A stretch of DNA of 64,000 bases from Herbaspirillum sp. alder98 (GCF_020179755.1 NZ_JAIUCY010000001.1:806001-870000); one strand, 5' to 3'; numbered from the stretch's first letter, positions 29,067-39,351 are shown. The notes: generated by a model from the sequence alone, not told the origin. Numbers and translations: made by a program.

Positions 29067-29660
29067 TTAAGCGTCTGTCAAGGTGTCGGCATCGTCGTGC
29101 TGCCGACCATGCCGGTGGCAGTCGAGCACATGGTCGTCGATCATGCCGATGCCCTGCATATAGGCGTAGATGATGGTGGAACCGACGAACTTGAAACCGC
29201 GCCGGGCCAGGTCTTTGGAGATCATGTCCGACAGCGGCGTCTTGGCCGGGCAATCGATCAGCGCCTGCCACTGGTTGCGAATCGGCTCGCCCTCGACGAA
29301 GCCCCACAGGTAGGGATCGAGCCCGCCCACTTCGTCGCGCAGCTTCAGATAGGCGCGGGCGTTGCCGATGGTGGCGGCGACCTTGAGGCGGTTGCGGATG
29401 ATGCCCGGATCGGCCAGCAACCGGGCTACCTTGCGATCGTCGTATTCGGCGATCTTCTCGGGGTCCCATTGATCGAAAGCGGCGCGATAGTTTTCGCGTT
29501 TGTTGAGTACCGTCTCCCACGACAGGCCGGCCTGCGCGCCTTCGAGGTTGAGCATTTCGAACAGGCGCGTCTCGTCATGGCAAGGCACGCCCCATTCGTG
29601 ATCGTGGTACTCCACATACAGGGGATTGTTGAGGTTGACCCAGCCGCAGCGTGTCGTCAT
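29067..29660 (-). CDS. tag: DNA-3-methyladenine glycosylase I
   Basis: Excises N3-methyladenine from alkylated DNA, starting base excision repair. It has 197 residues, as usual for Tag. [23 protein letters not shown] opens the protein, and [24 protein letters not shown] includes the conserved active-site Glu region. Cys and His at the N-terminus (CGW) and near the C-terminus (HVLDCHRHG) fit the structural zinc site. I chose the ATG at 29660 because AAGGAA lies 6 bases upstream; a longer in-frame start at 29693 would overlap srkA. It sits 20 bases after srkA and 16 bases before ftsK. Confidence 0.94.
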   Translation of the reverse strand: MTTRCGWVNLNNPLYVEYHDHEWGVPCHDETRLFEMLNLEGAQAGLSWETVLNKRENYRAAFDQWDPEKIAEYDDRKVARLLADPGIIRNRLKVAATIGNARAYLKLRDEVGGLDPYLWGFVEGEPIRNQWQALIDCPAKTPLSDMISKDLARRGFKFVGSTIIYAYMQGIGMIDDHVLDCHRHGRQHDDADTLTDA

Positions 29661-29680
29661 GTTGTTCCTTGTTACTTGTC

Positions 29681-30694
29681 TTAGATGGGCCACAGCGGCG
29701 GTTCATCCATGAGCGCGATCTGTTCGCGCAGCTCGAGGATGCGATCCTGCCAGTACCGCTGGGTATTGAACCAGGGGAAGGCGACCGGAAACGCCGGGTC
29801 GTCCCAGCGCCGGGCCAGCCAGGCCGAATAATGGATCAGGCGCAGCGTGCGCAGCGCCTCGATCAGATACAACTGGCGCGGCTCGAAGTCGCAGAAGCTC
29901 TCGTAGCCGGCCAACAGGTCAGACAACTGCCGCACCATGTCGCCGCGCTCGCCCGACAACAGCATCCACAGGTCCTGCACGGCGGGGCCGCTGCGGCTGT
30001 CGTCGAAGTCGACGAAGTGCGGGCCGGCGTCGGTCCACAGTACATTGCCGACATGACAATCGCCATGCAGGCGCAACTGCTGCACTTCGCCGGCGCGGTC
30101 GAAACAGCGCCGCACGCCATCCAGCGCATGCTGCACGGTGCTGCTCCAGGAAGCTTCGAGTTCCTTGGGAATGAAATCGTGCGACAGCAGCCAGTCGCGC
30201 GGCTCGTCGCCGAAGCTGGCGATATCGAGCGCCGGACGCTGCACGAACGGCTGCTGGGCGCCGATGGCATGGATGCGCCCGATGAAGCGACCCATCCATT
30301 CCAGCGTATCGGGGTCGTCCAGTTCGGGCGCGCGCCCGCCGTGACGGCGAAATACCGCAAAGCGAAAACCGGCATGGTGCTGCAGCGTCTTGCCATCGGC
30401 CAGCGCCAGCGCCGGCACCACCGGGATCTCGGCATCGGCCAGTTGTTGGGCGAACAAGTGTTCTTCGAGAATCTGCTCTTCGCTCCAGCGCAACGGGCGG
30501 TAGAACTTGACCACCACCGGTGGGCCCTCTTCCATGCCAACCTGGTAGACCCGGTTTTCATAGCTGTTGAGCGCCAGCAGGCGGCCGTCGCCGCGCAGCT
30601 CGACACTGTCGAGCGCATCCAGCACCAGGTCAGGCGACAGCGTTGCAAAGGAAGTAAGCCCGGCGTCGGCGCCGGAAGATGCAGTTTGATTCAT
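29681..30694 (-). CDS. srkA: stress response kinase A (YihE/SrkA type)
   Basis: A kinase of the aminoglycoside phosphotransferase fold, 337 residues. In E. coli the homologue phosphorylates protein Ser/Thr and limits programmed death after envelope stress. Recognisable parts are the nucleotide region ([37 protein letters not shown], with the ATP Lys in VVVKFYRP), the catalytic loop [12 protein letters not shown] (about 210-221) and the metal block [19 protein letters not shown]. It is the first gene of srkA-tag-ftsK and is divergent from a YecA-type gene. Confidence 0.92.
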   Translation of the reverse strand: MNQTASSGADAGLTSFATLSPDLVLDALDSVELRGDGRLLALNSYENRVYQVGMEEGPPVVVKFYRPLRWSEEQILEEHLFAQQLADAEIPVVPALALADGKTLQHHAGFRFAVFRRHGGRAPELDDPDTLEWMGRFIGRIHAIGAQQPFVQRPALDIASFGDEPRDWLLSHDFIPKELEASWSSTVQHALDGVRRCFDRAGEVQQLRLHGDCHVGNVLWTDAGPHFVDFDDSRSGPAVQDLWMLLSGERGDMVRQLSDLLAGYESFCDFEPRQLYLIEALRTLRLIHYSAWLARRWDDPAFPVAFPWFNTQRYWQDRILELREQIALMDEPPLWPI

Positions 30695-30807
30695 GGACGC
30701 TATTGTACTGGCGTAGCGTCCTGCCAGTGCAGGCGAAACACGGGAGTCGAGCGGCCGAATGGAGTAAACTCCGGCTCCAATTGACCGCTTTCACAAAGAA
30801 CACCGCC

Positions 30808-31503
30808 ATGCAACTCGACCAGCCCCTTTCCGAGCAGGAATTCGAAGAACTCGACGATTTCCTGTTGTCCGACCGTTGTGCCGACGACGTCATGACCATG
30901 GACACCTTGAACGGCTACCTGACCGCGCTGGTCATCGGCCCGCAAGAGGTGTTGATGGCCGAATGGCTGCCGCGCGTGTGGGGCAGCCGCCTGGAAGACA
31001 CGCCCAAGTTCAAGTCGGGCAAGGAAGCCGAGCGCATCACCAGCCTGATCGCGCGCAGCATGAACGAAATCGCCATCACCTTCGAGGTCGCCCCGAAGGA
31101 ATACGAACCACTGTTCTGTGAACGCGAACACGAAGGCAAGCCGTTGCTGGACGCCGAGGCCTGGGCCTGGGGCTTCTGGGAAGGCATCCAACTGCGCGCG
31201 GCGCTGTGGGACGAGATCTTCCATTCCGACCTGGCCGACCTGATGCGCCCGATCTACCTGCTGGGCTCGGACGAACTCGAAGAAGAAGAGACCAAGCTCA
31301 TCGATGACCCGATCAAGACGCACAAGCTGGCCATCGAGATCGAATCGGCGATCCCGCACCTGCAGCGCTACTGGGCGCCCAAGCGCAAGTCGGCGGTAGA
31401 GCAGGTGCAGCGCGACGCCCCCAAGACCGGCCGCAACGACCCCTGCCCTTGCGGTAGTGGCAAGAAGTACAAGAAATGCTGCGGGGCTGATGGCGAGGAG
31501 TAA
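30808..31503 (+). CDS. UPF0149/YecA family protein with C-terminal SEC-C zinc motif
   Basis: A 231-residue cytoplasmic protein. Residues about 10-190 form the helical UPF0149 domain ([18 protein letters not shown] near the start). The C-terminus carries the SEC-C motif [16 protein letters not shown] (about 211-226), with CxC and CC zinc ligands as in the SecA tail. The function is unknown; YecA-type proteins with this tail have been linked to ribosome or SecB-related contacts. I chose the ATG at 30808 because the coding pattern starts there; the in-frame upstream extension to 30679 lies over the srkA promoter region. A REP-like hairpin follows the stop. Confidence 0.85.
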   Translation: MQLDQPLSEQEFEELDDFLLSDRCADDVMTMDTLNGYLTALVIGPQEVLMAEWLPRVWGSRLEDTPKFKSGKEAERITSLIARSMNEIAITFEVAPKEYEPLFCEREHEGKPLLDAEAWAWGFWEGIQLRAALWDEIFHSDLADLMRPIYLLGSDELEEEETKLIDDPIKTHKLAIEIESAIPHLQRYWAPKRKSAVEQVQRDAPKTGRNDPCPCGSGKKYKKCCGADGEE

Positions 31504-31507
31504 TCAA

Positions 31508-31540
31508 GCGTCGCCGTCCTGACTTTCGTCAGGACGGCGG
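31508..31540. repeat. REP-like unit A between convergent genes
   Basis: The core CCTGACTTTCGTCAGG is shared with the copies at 6993 and 55335/55448, here with flanks GTCGCCG and CGGCGG that extend the stem. It lies between two convergent genes and may work as their terminator. Confidence 0.7.
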
Positions 31541-31552
31541 TTAAATAGTTCG

Positions 31553-32749
31553 TCATGCCCGCACTGCGCGCGGTCCGTAACGCAAGGTCAGCAGTGTGCC
31601 CAGCGTCAGGGCGATGGCGGCGAAGATCGGTCCGCCCAGCGCGCCGACATGGTCCACCATGACGCCGCCGCCGATGGCGCCGCTGGCGATCGCGACCTGG
31701 AACGCCGCCACCAACAAGCCACCCGCGCCTTCTGCATGATCCGGCGCGGCGCGCACGATCCAGGTCTGGAAACCGACCGGGAAGGCGCCGAAGGCGAAGC
31801 CCCACAAGGTGATCGCCACCGCTGCCACCACCGCCGAGCTACCCGCCACCCACAGCGTGACCGCCAGCACGGCAATCAGCGCGCCACCGCAGACGACGGC
31901 ATAACGCTCGCTGCGCTCGGCAATGAAGCCGCCGACGAAGTTGCCCAGGAAACCACCCACGCCATACCCCAGCAGGATCGCCGAGATGGTATTGACCGAC
32001 AGGTGGGTGACGTTTTCCATCAGGGGACGGATATAGGTAAAGCCGGCGAAGTGACCCGAGATCACCAGCAACACCGCCAGCAAGGCCACCCGCACATCGC
32101 CCCGACCCAGCAGTTCGAACAGCACCTTCAGGTTCGGGTGATCGCGTGGCGGCAGCTTGGGGATCGCCACCACCTGCACCGCCAGCGTGATCACGCTCAG
32201 CACGCCGGCGGCGACAAAGGCGCTGCGCCAGCCCCACAGGTTACCCATGTAGGCGCCAATCGGCGCGGCGCACACGGTCGCAACAGAGACCCCGGTCAGG
32301 ATCGCCGACATGGCGCGCGCAAACAGTTTTTCGGGCACCAGGCGCATGGCCAGCGCCGCCGCCATCGACCAGAAACCACCCAGCGCCACGCCCAGCATCA
32401 CGCGCGACACCAGCAACACCGGCAGATTGGCGGCGGTCACCGCCAGCACGTTCGACAGCACCAGCAGCAAGGTCAACGCAATGATGACCCGCTTGCGGTC
32501 GAAATTGCGGGTCACCACCGGGATGGTCGGCGCGGCAATGGCGCCGACGATGGCGGTCGCCGTCACCGCCTGGCCGGCGGCGCCATCGGAAATGCCGAGG
32601 TCGGTGGCCATCGCGGTCAACAGGCTGGCCGGCAGGAATTCGGCCGTCACCAGGCCGAACACCCCCAGGGCCAGGCTGGCAATGCCAATCCAGTTGGCAC
32701 TGTCGGGAGAAGGAAAGCCGCGGCTTTCAACAGAGGATGCGCTATGCAT
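31553..32749 (-). CDS. MFS transporter (DHA1-type drug/sugar efflux family)
   Basis: A 398-residue inner-membrane protein with about 12 predicted membrane segments. LGVFGLVTAEFLPASLLTAMATDLGISDGAAGQAVTATAIVGAIAAP (about 27-72) is the start typical of the arabinose-efflux/YdhP-like DHA1 group. The loop 2-3 motif appears as RNFDRKRVIIALTLLLVLSN. The MALRLVPEKLFARAMSAILTGVSVATVCAAPIGAYMG stretch corresponds to the antiporter motif C region. The substrate is unknown. It is divergent from an AraC-type regulator gene 112 bases away, which probably controls it. Confidence 0.9.
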   Translation of the reverse strand: MHSASSVESRGFPSPDSANWIGIASLALGVFGLVTAEFLPASLLTAMATDLGISDGAAGQAVTATAIVGAIAAPTIPVVTRNFDRKRVIIALTLLLVLSNVLAVTAANLPVLLVSRVMLGVALGGFWSMAAALAMRLVPEKLFARAMSAILTGVSVATVCAAPIGAYMGNLWGWRSAFVAAGVLSVITLAVQVVAIPKLPPRDHPNLKVLFELLGRGDVRVALLAVLLVISGHFAGFTYIRPLMENVTHLSVNTISAILLGYGVGGFLGNFVGGFIAERSERYAVVCGGALIAVLAVTLWVAGSSAVVAAVAITLWGFAFGAFPVGFQTWIVRAAPDHAEGAGGLLVAAFQVAIASGAIGGGVMVDHVGALGGPIFAAIALTLGTLLTLRYGPRAVRA

Positions 32750-32861
32750 GGAAAACCCTTAAAACGGAATCAAGCCGGCAGTGTATGATTGCGCGATCGG
32801 ACTTTCAATGCCGGTAAAATCTTAATTCATGACTTTTCGTCCCAACCTTGAGGAGCACCCC

Positions 32862-33842
32862 ATGCCCATCGATGCCAGCACGCAAGTCCGCCCGGGCGTG
32901 GATACCCCCGACACGCTGACCGAGATCCTGCTGGGCCTGCGCCTGGATGGCGTCGAATATGGCCGCTGCGAGATGCATGAGCCCTGGGCGCTGGCATTCG
33001 GGCCCAGCCATGAGGCCCGTTTTCATTTCATCGCCCAGGGCGCTTGCTGGATGCGCACCGAAGACACCGATTGGGAACAGTTGAACGCCGGTGACGCGCT
33101 GCTGATGCCGCGCGGCACCTACCATGAACTGGCCAGTTCGCCCGAGGTCCCCGCGGTCGAGATCGATGCCATGGCACGCCGGCGGCTGTCCGACAACCTG
33201 TTCCTGGTCAAGGATGACGACAACGCGATCATGGTCGAGGGCGCGGTGGCGCCGTCGCATGTGATGTTCTGCGGCAGCATGCGCTTCAACCTGGACCCGT
33301 TGCACCCGCTGTTGATGATGATGCCGGAAGTCATGCGCGCCTGCGACCTGGCGCAACGCGACCCGGCCGTGCCGGCCCTGATCGAGGCCATGGAACGCGA
33401 AGTGACGATGGACCGCATCGGCGCCTGCGGCATCATGGCGCGACTGGCCGACGTGCTCGCCGCGACCATCATCCGGGCCTGGGTCGAATGCGCCTGCAGC
33501 GACGCCAGCGGCTGGATCGCCGCCGTGCGTTGCCCCCAGATCGGGCGCGTGCTGGCGGCGGTGCACCGGCAACCCGAGCGCGACTGGAGCGTGGCCGAAC
33601 TGGCCGAAGTGATGGGGGCGTCGCGCTCGCGCTTCATCGAAAAATTCACCGGCGCGGTGGGCGAGACGCCAGCCCGTTATGTGGCGCGGGTCAAGATGTT
33701 CCAGGCACGCCAATGGATCGCCCGCGAAGGCCTGCGCGTAGCGGTGGTGGCCAACCGCCTCGGTTACGACTCGGAAGCCTCGTTCAGCCGCGCCTTCAAG
33801 CGCATCATCGGCCATCCGCCCAGCCAGGCGCGGCTGGGTTAG
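32862..33842 (+). CDS. AraC family transcriptional regulator
   Basis: A 326-residue regulator. The N-terminal cupin-like sensor (about 20-180) is of the AraC_binding_2/cupin_6 kind (ARFHFIAQGACWMRTEDTDWEQLNAGDALLMPRGTYHEL). The C-terminal double helix-turn-helix (about 225-322) shows WSVAELAEVMGASRSRFIEKFTGAVGETPARYVARVKM and VVANRLGYDSEASFSRAFKRIIGHPPSQAR. GAGGAG lies 6 bases before the ATG at 32862, which decides against the in-frame upstream start at 32829. Members of this type often sit beside, and activate, a divergent exporter or oxidoreductase gene; here the neighbour is an MFS transporter. Confidence 0.92.
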   Translation: MPIDASTQVRPGVDTPDTLTEILLGLRLDGVEYGRCEMHEPWALAFGPSHEARFHFIAQGACWMRTEDTDWEQLNAGDALLMPRGTYHELASSPEVPAVEIDAMARRRLSDNLFLVKDDDNAIMVEGAVAPSHVMFCGSMRFNLDPLHPLLMMMPEVMRACDLAQRDPAVPALIEAMEREVTMDRIGACGIMARLADVLAATIIRAWVECACSDASGWIAAVRCPQIGRVLAAVHRQPERDWSVAELAEVMGASRSRFIEKFTGAVGETPARYVARVKMFQARQWIAREGLRVAVVANRLGYDSEASFSRAFKRIIGHPPSQARLG

Positions 33843-33865
33843 CCAAACGGGGTGCCCGCCAATGC

Positions 33866-33890
33866 AAAACGCGCCCGCAGGCGCGTTTTT
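33866..33890. terminator. terminator between convergent araC-type gene and orn
   Basis: ACGCGCC-CGCA-GGCGCGT stem with A run before and T run after, usable on both strands. Confidence 0.88.
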
Positions 33891-33908
33891 AGTCCGGCAA
33901 GGCAGGGC

Positions 33909-34502
33909 TTATTCCTTGATGAAGTGCTCGCGGTAGTACTTCAGCTCTTCGATCGATTCCAGGATGTCGGCCAGGGCGGTGTGCATCTGGCGCTTCTTGA
34001 AACCGCTGGCCAGTTCCGGCTTCCAGCGCTTGCACAGTTCTTTCAGGGTCGACACGTCGAGGTTGCGGTAGTGGAAGAATTCTTCCAGCTTGGGCATGCC
34101 GCGCACCATGAAGCGACGGTCCTGGCAGATCGAATTGCCGCACATGGGCGACTTGCCCGATGGCACGTACTTGCGCAGGAACTCGATCAGCACCGCCTCG
34201 GCCTCGGCTTCGGTCACGGTCGACGCCTTGACCTTGTCGATCAGGCCGGAACGACCGTGGGTGCCCTTGTTCCAGGCGTCCATGCCGTCCAGCAACTCGT
34301 CGGACTGGTGCACCACGATCACCGGCCCCTGGCCGATCACGTTGAGCTGGGAATCGGTGACCACCACGGCCACTTCGATGATACGGTCCTTGTCCGGGTC
34401 GAGGCCGGTCATTTCCATATCGACCCAGACCAGGTTCAACTCGTTGGGACGGGCCGGCACGGCGTTGACTGGCGCGCCGGTTGCGTTGTCGGCTTGTGAC
34501 AT
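33909..34502 (-). CDS. orn: oligoribonuclease
   Basis: 3'-5' exoribonuclease that finishes RNA decay by degrading di- to pentanucleotides, including pGpG from cyclic di-GMP breakdown. It has 197 residues, slightly longer than E. coli Orn (181) because of the N-terminus. The DEDDh residues are visible in [27 protein letters not shown], in the central [33 protein letters not shown] and in the C-terminal [26 protein letters not shown] (HxxxxD). AAGGAAG precedes the ATG. It is divergent from the M48-phhB-rsgA operon, a layout common in betaproteobacteria. Confidence 0.96.
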   Translation of the reverse strand: MSQADNATGAPVNAVPARPNELNLVWVDMEMTGLDPDKDRIIEVAVVVTDSQLNVIGQGPVIVVHQSDELLDGMDAWNKGTHGRSGLIDKVKASTVTEAEAEAVLIEFLRKYVPSGKSPMCGNSICQDRRFMVRGMPKLEEFFHYRNLDVSTLKELCKRWKPELASGFKKRQMHTALADILESIEELKYYREHFIKE

Positions 34503-34634
34503 AATTCTTCCTTATTGATGAAAGCGGCGGATGTCCCCACTTTCAGGTTGTTCCAGGTTATTCGGTTGTTCGTGGCGCGCAAGTCAGGGTTCCGCAAGGG
34601 CATCGAACTTCCGCCATTTTCGCACAGGGAAAGC

Positions 34635-35912
34635 ATGTCTTCACTTACGTTTTCGGTTTTGTTCGTCGCGTTTCTAGGGTTGAGCCTGGTGGTGCGTTTC
34701 TGGCTGGCGTCGCGCCACATCCGCCATGTGCTGGGCCACCGCGCTGCCGTTCCCGCCGAATTTGCCGAAAAGATTCCGCTGGCGGCCCACCAGAAGGCGG
34801 CCGACTATACCGTCGCCCGCACCAAGTTCGGCCTGGTGACCTTGCTGGTCAACGCCGCCGTATTGATCGCCTTTACCCTGCTGGGCGGCCTGCAATGGCT
34901 GTCGAGCCTGCTGCTGGCATGGACCGGCGGTCCTGACATGTGGTACCAGGTGGGACTGGTGGCGGTGTTCGGTTTCATCTCGGGGCTGGTCGACCTGCCC
35001 TTCGACTATTACCGCCAGTTCAAGCTCGAGACCCGCTTCGGCTTCAACAAGATGACGCGCGGCCTGTTCTTTGCCGATCTGCTCAAGCAGACCGCGCTGG
35101 GCATGGCGCTGGGCCTGCCGCTGCTGTGGGTGGTGCTGACCCTGATGGAACAGGCCGGCTCGCTGTGGTGGTTCTACACCTGGCTGGTGCTGAGCGGCTT
35201 CCAGTTGCTGATGCTGGTGCTGTACCCGAGCGTGATCGCGCCGCTCTTCAACAAATTCACCGCACTCGACGATGAGGGCCTGCGCCACCGCATCGAGTCG
35301 CTGATGCAGCGCGTCGGTTTTGCCTCGAAGGGCCTGTTCGTGATGGATGGTTCCAAGCGCAGCGCGCATGGCAATGCGTACTTCTCGGGCTTCGGCGCGG
35401 GCAAGCGCATCGTCTTCTTCGACACGCTGCTGGCGCGCCTGGCGCCGCACGAGATCGAAGCGGTGCTGGCGCACGAACTGGGTCACTTCAAGCTCAAGCA
35501 CATCACCAAGCGCATCGTGGTGATGTTCGCCATCTCGCTGGGCTTCCTGGCGTTGCTGGGCTACCTCAAGGGGCAAGTGTGGTTCTATACCGGCCTGGGC
35601 GTGAATCCGCTGCTGTTCGGCAGCAATGATGCGATGGCGCTGATCCTGTTCATGCTGGTGCTGCCGATCTTCACCTTCCTGCTGTCGCCGCTGTCCTCGC
35701 TCAGCTCGCGCAAGCACGAATTCGAGGCCGACGCCTTCGCCGCCCAGCACACCAACGCGCAAGACCTGGTGTCGGCGCTGGTCAAGCTGTACGAAGACAA
35801 TGCCTCCACCCTGACGCCCGATCCGTTGCATTCGGCCTTCTACGATTCGCACCCCCCGGCCTCGCTGCGGATCTCTCACCTGAACCTGGCGCCGCGCACT
35901 GCGGCGCAATGA
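34635..35912 (+). CDS. M48 family membrane metalloprotease (Ste24-like)
   Basis: Inner-membrane zinc protease of 425 residues, similar to CAAX prenyl protease Ste24 in layout; bacterial roles are quality control of membrane proteins (inferred). It has several membrane segments, including the N-terminal SLTFSVLFVAFLGLSLVVRFWL. The zinc motif is HELGH in EAVLAHELGHFKLKHITKR (about 279-283), and the third ligand Glu lies in SSRKHEFEADAFA (about 355-365). SKRSAHGNAYFSGFGAGKRIVFFDTLL precedes the active site as in Ste24. I chose the ATG at 34635. Its TGA overlaps the next gene's ATG. Confidence 0.92.
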   Translation: MSSLTFSVLFVAFLGLSLVVRFWLASRHIRHVLGHRAAVPAEFAEKIPLAAHQKAADYTVARTKFGLVTLLVNAAVLIAFTLLGGLQWLSSLLLAWTGGPDMWYQVGLVAVFGFISGLVDLPFDYYRQFKLETRFGFNKMTRGLFFADLLKQTALGMALGLPLLWVVLTLMEQAGSLWWFYTWLVLSGFQLLMLVLYPSVIAPLFNKFTALDDEGLRHRIESLMQRVGFASKGLFVMDGSKRSAHGNAYFSGFGAGKRIVFFDTLLARLAPHEIEAVLAHELGHFKLKHITKRIVVMFAISLGFLALLGYLKGQVWFYTGLGVNPLLFGSNDAMALILFMLVLPIFTFLLSPLSSLSSRKHEFEADAFAAQHTNAQDLVSALVKLYEDNASTLTPDPLHSAFYDSHPPASLRISHLNLAPRTAAQ

Positions 35913-36274
35913 ACAACACCATGAGCATCTCCATCACCGAACTCGCTGGCGCACATTGCAGCCACCAGACCACCGCCTTGAGCGAGGCCGACATCCAGTC
36001 GCACCTGGCCGCGCTGCCCGAATGGCAACTCGACAATGGCAAGCTGGCGCGCCGTTTCGACTTCAAGGATTATTACCAGACCCTGGCCTTCGTCAACGCC
36101 ATCGCCTGGGTGATCCACGCCGAAGACCATCATCCCGAACTGAGCGTGAGCTACAACCGCTGCGGCGTGAAGTTCGACACCCACAGCGTCAATGAAGGCC
36201 GAGGCGGCCTGTCGGTGAACGACTTCATCTGCGCCGCCAAGGTCGACGCCCTCTTCGCCCAGCGCGCGCACTGA
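35909..36274 (+). CDS. phhB: 4a-hydroxytetrahydrobiopterin dehydratase (pterin carbinolamine dehydratase)
   Basis: Recycles the pterin cofactor of aromatic amino acid hydroxylases and may also act in molybdopterin metabolism. It has 121 residues. The active-site pattern is present in [43 protein letters not shown], with the HHPE(L) block at about 73-76. ATGA overlap couples it to the M48 gene; a second ATG four codons in (35921) is an alternative start. Its TGA shares one base with the rsgA ATG. No phenylalanine hydroxylase gene is seen in the window. Confidence 0.93.
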   Translation: MNNTMSISITELAGAHCSHQTTALSEADIQSHLAALPEWQLDNGKLARRFDFKDYYQTLAFVNAIAWVIHAEDHHPELSVSYNRCGVKFDTHSVNEGRGGLSVNDFICAAKVDALFAQRAH

Positions 36275-37206
36275 TGGCATCCAGACGACCCCAAGCCCAT
36301 GGCGCGCGCCAGGCGGCCGAACTCGAATCTGGCGTAGTGATTGCCGCCCATGGACGGCATTACCTGGTGCAAGCCGGTGACCAGAAACTGCAATGCGTCA
36401 CCCGTGGCAAGAAGACCGACGTCTCGGTGGGCGACCGCATCCGCTTTGCCCGCACCTCGCCCAACCAGGGCGTGGTCGAGTCGATCGATGAACGCCGCAC
36501 CTTGCTGTATCGCTCGGACCAGTACAAGTCCAAGCTGCTGGCGGCCAACGTGACGCAATTGTTCATCGTGGTAGCGACCGAGCCCACCTTTGCCGACGAC
36601 CTGGTGTCGCGCTCGCTGGTGGCGGCCGAATCGGCCGGCGTGGACGCCCACCTGATTCTCAACAAGACCGACATCACCGAAGCCCTGCCGCGCACCCGCG
36701 AACGACTGCAGGTGTATGCGCGCCTGGGCTATCCGGTGCACGAAGTCTCGGCCACCGCCCGCCCGGAAGACACGCGGGCGCTGTTCATGCCACTGCTGAC
36801 CGGACAGAGCACCATCCTGATCGGGCAATCGGGCATGGGCAAGTCGTCGATCATCAACCTGATCATCCCCGACGCCGACATCGCCGTGCGCGAGATCTCG
36901 GCCGCCCTCGACACCGGCAAGCACACCACCACCTTCACCCGCCTGTACCAGATGGACGAAGGCGCCAGCATCATCGATTCGCCCGGCTTCCAGGAATTCG
37001 GCCTGTACCAGTTGAGCGAAGGCATGCTGGAGCGTGCCTTCCGTGACTTCAGGCCGCACCTGGGCCACTGTCGATTCTATAACTGCCATCACCTCACCGA
37101 GCCCGATTGTGCGGTGCTGGCAGCGGTCAAGACGGGCGAGATCGCGCCCATGCGTCACCAGTTGTATGCGCAACTGGTGCATGAGTCGTCACAAACCCTT
37201 TATTGA
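36274..37206 (+). CDS. rsgA: small ribosomal subunit biogenesis GTPase
   Basis: Circularly permuted GTPase that checks late maturation of the 30S subunit. It has 310 residues. The N-terminal OB fold (about 15-75) is followed by the permuted order: LNKTD (G4, about 129-133) precedes the P-loop GQSGMGKSS (about 186-194), then DSPGF (G3). The C-terminal zinc finger appears as [16 protein letters not shown]. Its ATG overlaps the stop of phhB by one base. It is convergent with the TonB receptor gene with only 3 bases between stops and no visible terminator in that gap. Confidence 0.96.
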   Translation: MASRRPQAHGARQAAELESGVVIAAHGRHYLVQAGDQKLQCVTRGKKTDVSVGDRIRFARTSPNQGVVESIDERRTLLYRSDQYKSKLLAANVTQLFIVVATEPTFADDLVSRSLVAAESAGVDAHLILNKTDITEALPRTRERLQVYARLGYPVHEVSATARPEDTRALFMPLLTGQSTILIGQSGMGKSSIINLIIPDADIAVREISAALDTGKHTTTFTRLYQMDEGASIIDSPGFQEFGLYQLSEGMLERAFRDFRPHLGHCRFYNCHHLTEPDCAVLAAVKTGEIAPMRHQLYAQLVHESSQTLY

Positions 37207-37209
37207 AGC

Positions 37210-39351
37210 CTAGAACCGGTACGCCATCGTCAGCGTAAAGCTGCGTGGCGCACCCGGCATGATCTGCGCCAGGCCGGTGGCGCTGGCCGCGTAGCCACGA
37301 TTGGTGAGATTGATCGCGGCCAGCGTGATCTCGGCCTGGCGCAGGCGATAGCCGATCTTGCCGTCCCAGCGCACATAGCCAGGCAGCTCCAGCAGATTGT
37401 CGCGGTCGGCATAACGCGCGCCCTCATGCACCACCCCACTCTCGGCAAACATCCCCTGCGGCGGCGCAAAGCCGATGAACAGGCTGCCGCCGGTGCCGGA
37501 CACGCCGGTCGATCGCTTACCGGTGAAGCGCTGCTCGGCCTCGACGATGCGCGCATTCTGGCGCGTAACGCCGCTGCGGATGAACCAGTGGCGCGCCAGC
37601 TCGCCCTTCACGCTCAATTCGACGCCGCGATTGCGCTCCAGCCCGGTCAGGTAAAACATGGTCGGCACCACCGGGTCGGCCACCGCGCGGTTGTACAGGT
37701 CAAGCTGGAACCATGACAGCGTCGAACTCAACCTGCCGTCCAGCCAGTCGCTCTTGAGCCCGGTCTCGAGCTGCTTCGAATATTGCGGTCCCAGGTCGTT
37801 GGCATTGCCCCTGGCATCGGGCGTGATGCCGATGGTGTCGCCGCCGACCGGCGCAAAATTCTTGCTGGTGGACGCATACAGGCTGTGCCCGGGTAGCGCT
37901 TCCCACACCACGCCGATGCGCGGGCTCAGGACCGATGACGAGCGTTGCGAACGCAGGTGGCGTAGCTGGTTGGTGGAATCGATCTCGAAACGGTCCCAGC
38001 GCAGGCCGGCCAGCAATTTCCACTGCTGGCCCAGGCTCAATTGGTCCTGCACATACAGCGCCTGGCCGGTGGCGCGATGGCTGTTGCTGGCGAAAGGCCG
38101 ATTGGCCGCGCCGCTGCCGGGACGCGTGTCGGGGCCATGTAGCGCCACCGGCGCCGCCGCCCCCGCCCACAGTCGGGGCTCACGTCTCTGCCAGCTGTAT
38201 TCGACGCCAATCAGCAGCTCGTGACTGAGGGCGGCGCCTTTGATCTGGCCCTGCAATTCGAGGTTGGTCTGCAGGTTGCGCTGCTGCATGTGCTGCACGA
38301 AGCGGGCGCGCTGGACGCGATTGAAATCGCGCGGCGTCGACACATAGGGCTGGGTGACGAAGGTGTTGTCGAAGCGGCTGTCGAGATCCAGCAGGCTCAT
38401 CGACTGCCGCACCTGCCAGGATGCATCCAGCCGATGCGAGAAGCTGGAGCGCAGGTTGAGATTGGTGTCGCGCACGAAATCGCGCCCTGCGGCGCCATAG
38501 AAAGTATCGGCTGAAGCCGGCGGCAGGCGATAGGCCAGCGGCGCACCGCTGGCGCTGCTGCGGCTGACTTGCGCCGGCATGCCGCGATCGGGCACCCGTT
38601 CGGATTGCTGGTATTCGGCCTGCAGCAACCAGCTGCTGCGACCGTCTTCCCACTTCAGCGACGGCGCGACATATTGGCGCGTACTGTCGACCTCACGGCG
38701 AAAGCTGTCGGCCCGCTCGCGTCCGACATTGATACGCATGCTCCATTGTTCACCCAGCGGACGGTTGATGTCGGCCGCCACGCCGAGGCGACCGAAGCTG
38801 CCCCAGCTGGTCGATACGCTGGCGAAGGCTTCGCGCCCCGGTTGCTTGCTGATGCGGTTGATCACCCCGCCGCCGCCGCCGCGACCGTACAGCACCGCCG
38901 CCGGTCCCTTGAGCACCTCGATACGCTCGATATTGCCCAGCCCGCGCACGTACTGCGCGTCATCGCGCATGCCATCCAGCAGCAGGTCTCCGGCATTGGA
39001 GAACCCGCGCAGCCGGAATGCATCAAAGCGCGTATCCGAAACGTTCGAGACGCCCGGCACGCCGGCCAGGGCATCGGCCAGGTCGCGCCCGCCGTAGGAC
39101 ATCGTCTGCTCGACCGATACGCTGTCGACGACTTGCGGCACATCGCGCTCGCGCGCCTCGGTGCGGGTGGCGGTGCCGACGCTGGCCGGACGCGGATCGT
39201 AATGGCTGCGCTGGCCGGACACCTCGATGCGCGGCAGCCGGGAATCGGCTTCTGCCTGGCTGTCCTCGGCCAGCACTGGGGCCGTGAACAGCGAAGAAAC
39301 GGCCAGCGCCATCAGCTTGTGACGGCGCGGTGAAGCACGATATGGAGACAT
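37210..39351 (-). CDS. TonB-dependent siderophore receptor
   Basis: Outer-membrane beta-barrel receptor of 713 residues, likely for a ferric siderophore. A signal peptide (about 1-28, ending VLA before EDSQ) is followed by the plug domain with VPQVVDSVSVEQTMSYGGRDLADALAGVPGVSNVSDTRFDAFRLRGFSNAGDLLLDGMRD. IERIEVLKGPAAVLYGRGGGGGVINRISKQP is the plug end typical of the FhuA/FepA group. The barrel ends SFTLTMAYRF with a C-terminal Phe. A TonB box is not certain (IEVSGQ near residue 42 is a candidate). The gene stands alone without a periplasmic binding protein or sigma/anti-sigma pair. Palindromes lie upstream, but I see no clear Fur box. Confidence 0.93.
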   Translation of the reverse strand: MSPYRASPRRHKLMALAVSSLFTAPVLAEDSQAEADSRLPRIEVSGQRSHYDPRPASVGTATRTEARERDVPQVVDSVSVEQTMSYGGRDLADALAGVPGVSNVSDTRFDAFRLRGFSNAGDLLLDGMRDDAQYVRGLGNIERIEVLKGPAAVLYGRGGGGGVINRISKQPGREAFASVSTSWGSFGRLGVAADINRPLGEQWSMRINVGRERADSFRREVDSTRQYVAPSLKWEDGRSSWLLQAEYQQSERVPDRGMPAQVSRSSASGAPLAYRLPPASADTFYGAAGRDFVRDTNLNLRSSFSHRLDASWQVRQSMSLLDLDSRFDNTFVTQPYVSTPRDFNRVQRARFVQHMQQRNLQTNLELQGQIKGAALSHELLIGVEYSWQRREPRLWAGAAAPVALHGPDTRPGSGAANRPFASNSHRATGQALYVQDQLSLGQQWKLLAGLRWDRFEIDSTNQLRHLRSQRSSSVLSPRIGVVWEALPGHSLYASTSKNFAPVGGDTIGITPDARGNANDLGPQYSKQLETGLKSDWLDGRLSSTLSWFQLDLYNRAVADPVVPTMFYLTGLERNRGVELSVKGELARHWFIRSGVTRQNARIVEAEQRFTGKRSTGVSGTGGSLFIGFAPPQGMFAESGVVHEGARYADRDNLLELPGYVRWDGKIGYRLRQAEITLAAINLTNRGYAASATGLAQIMPGAPRSFTLTMAYRF

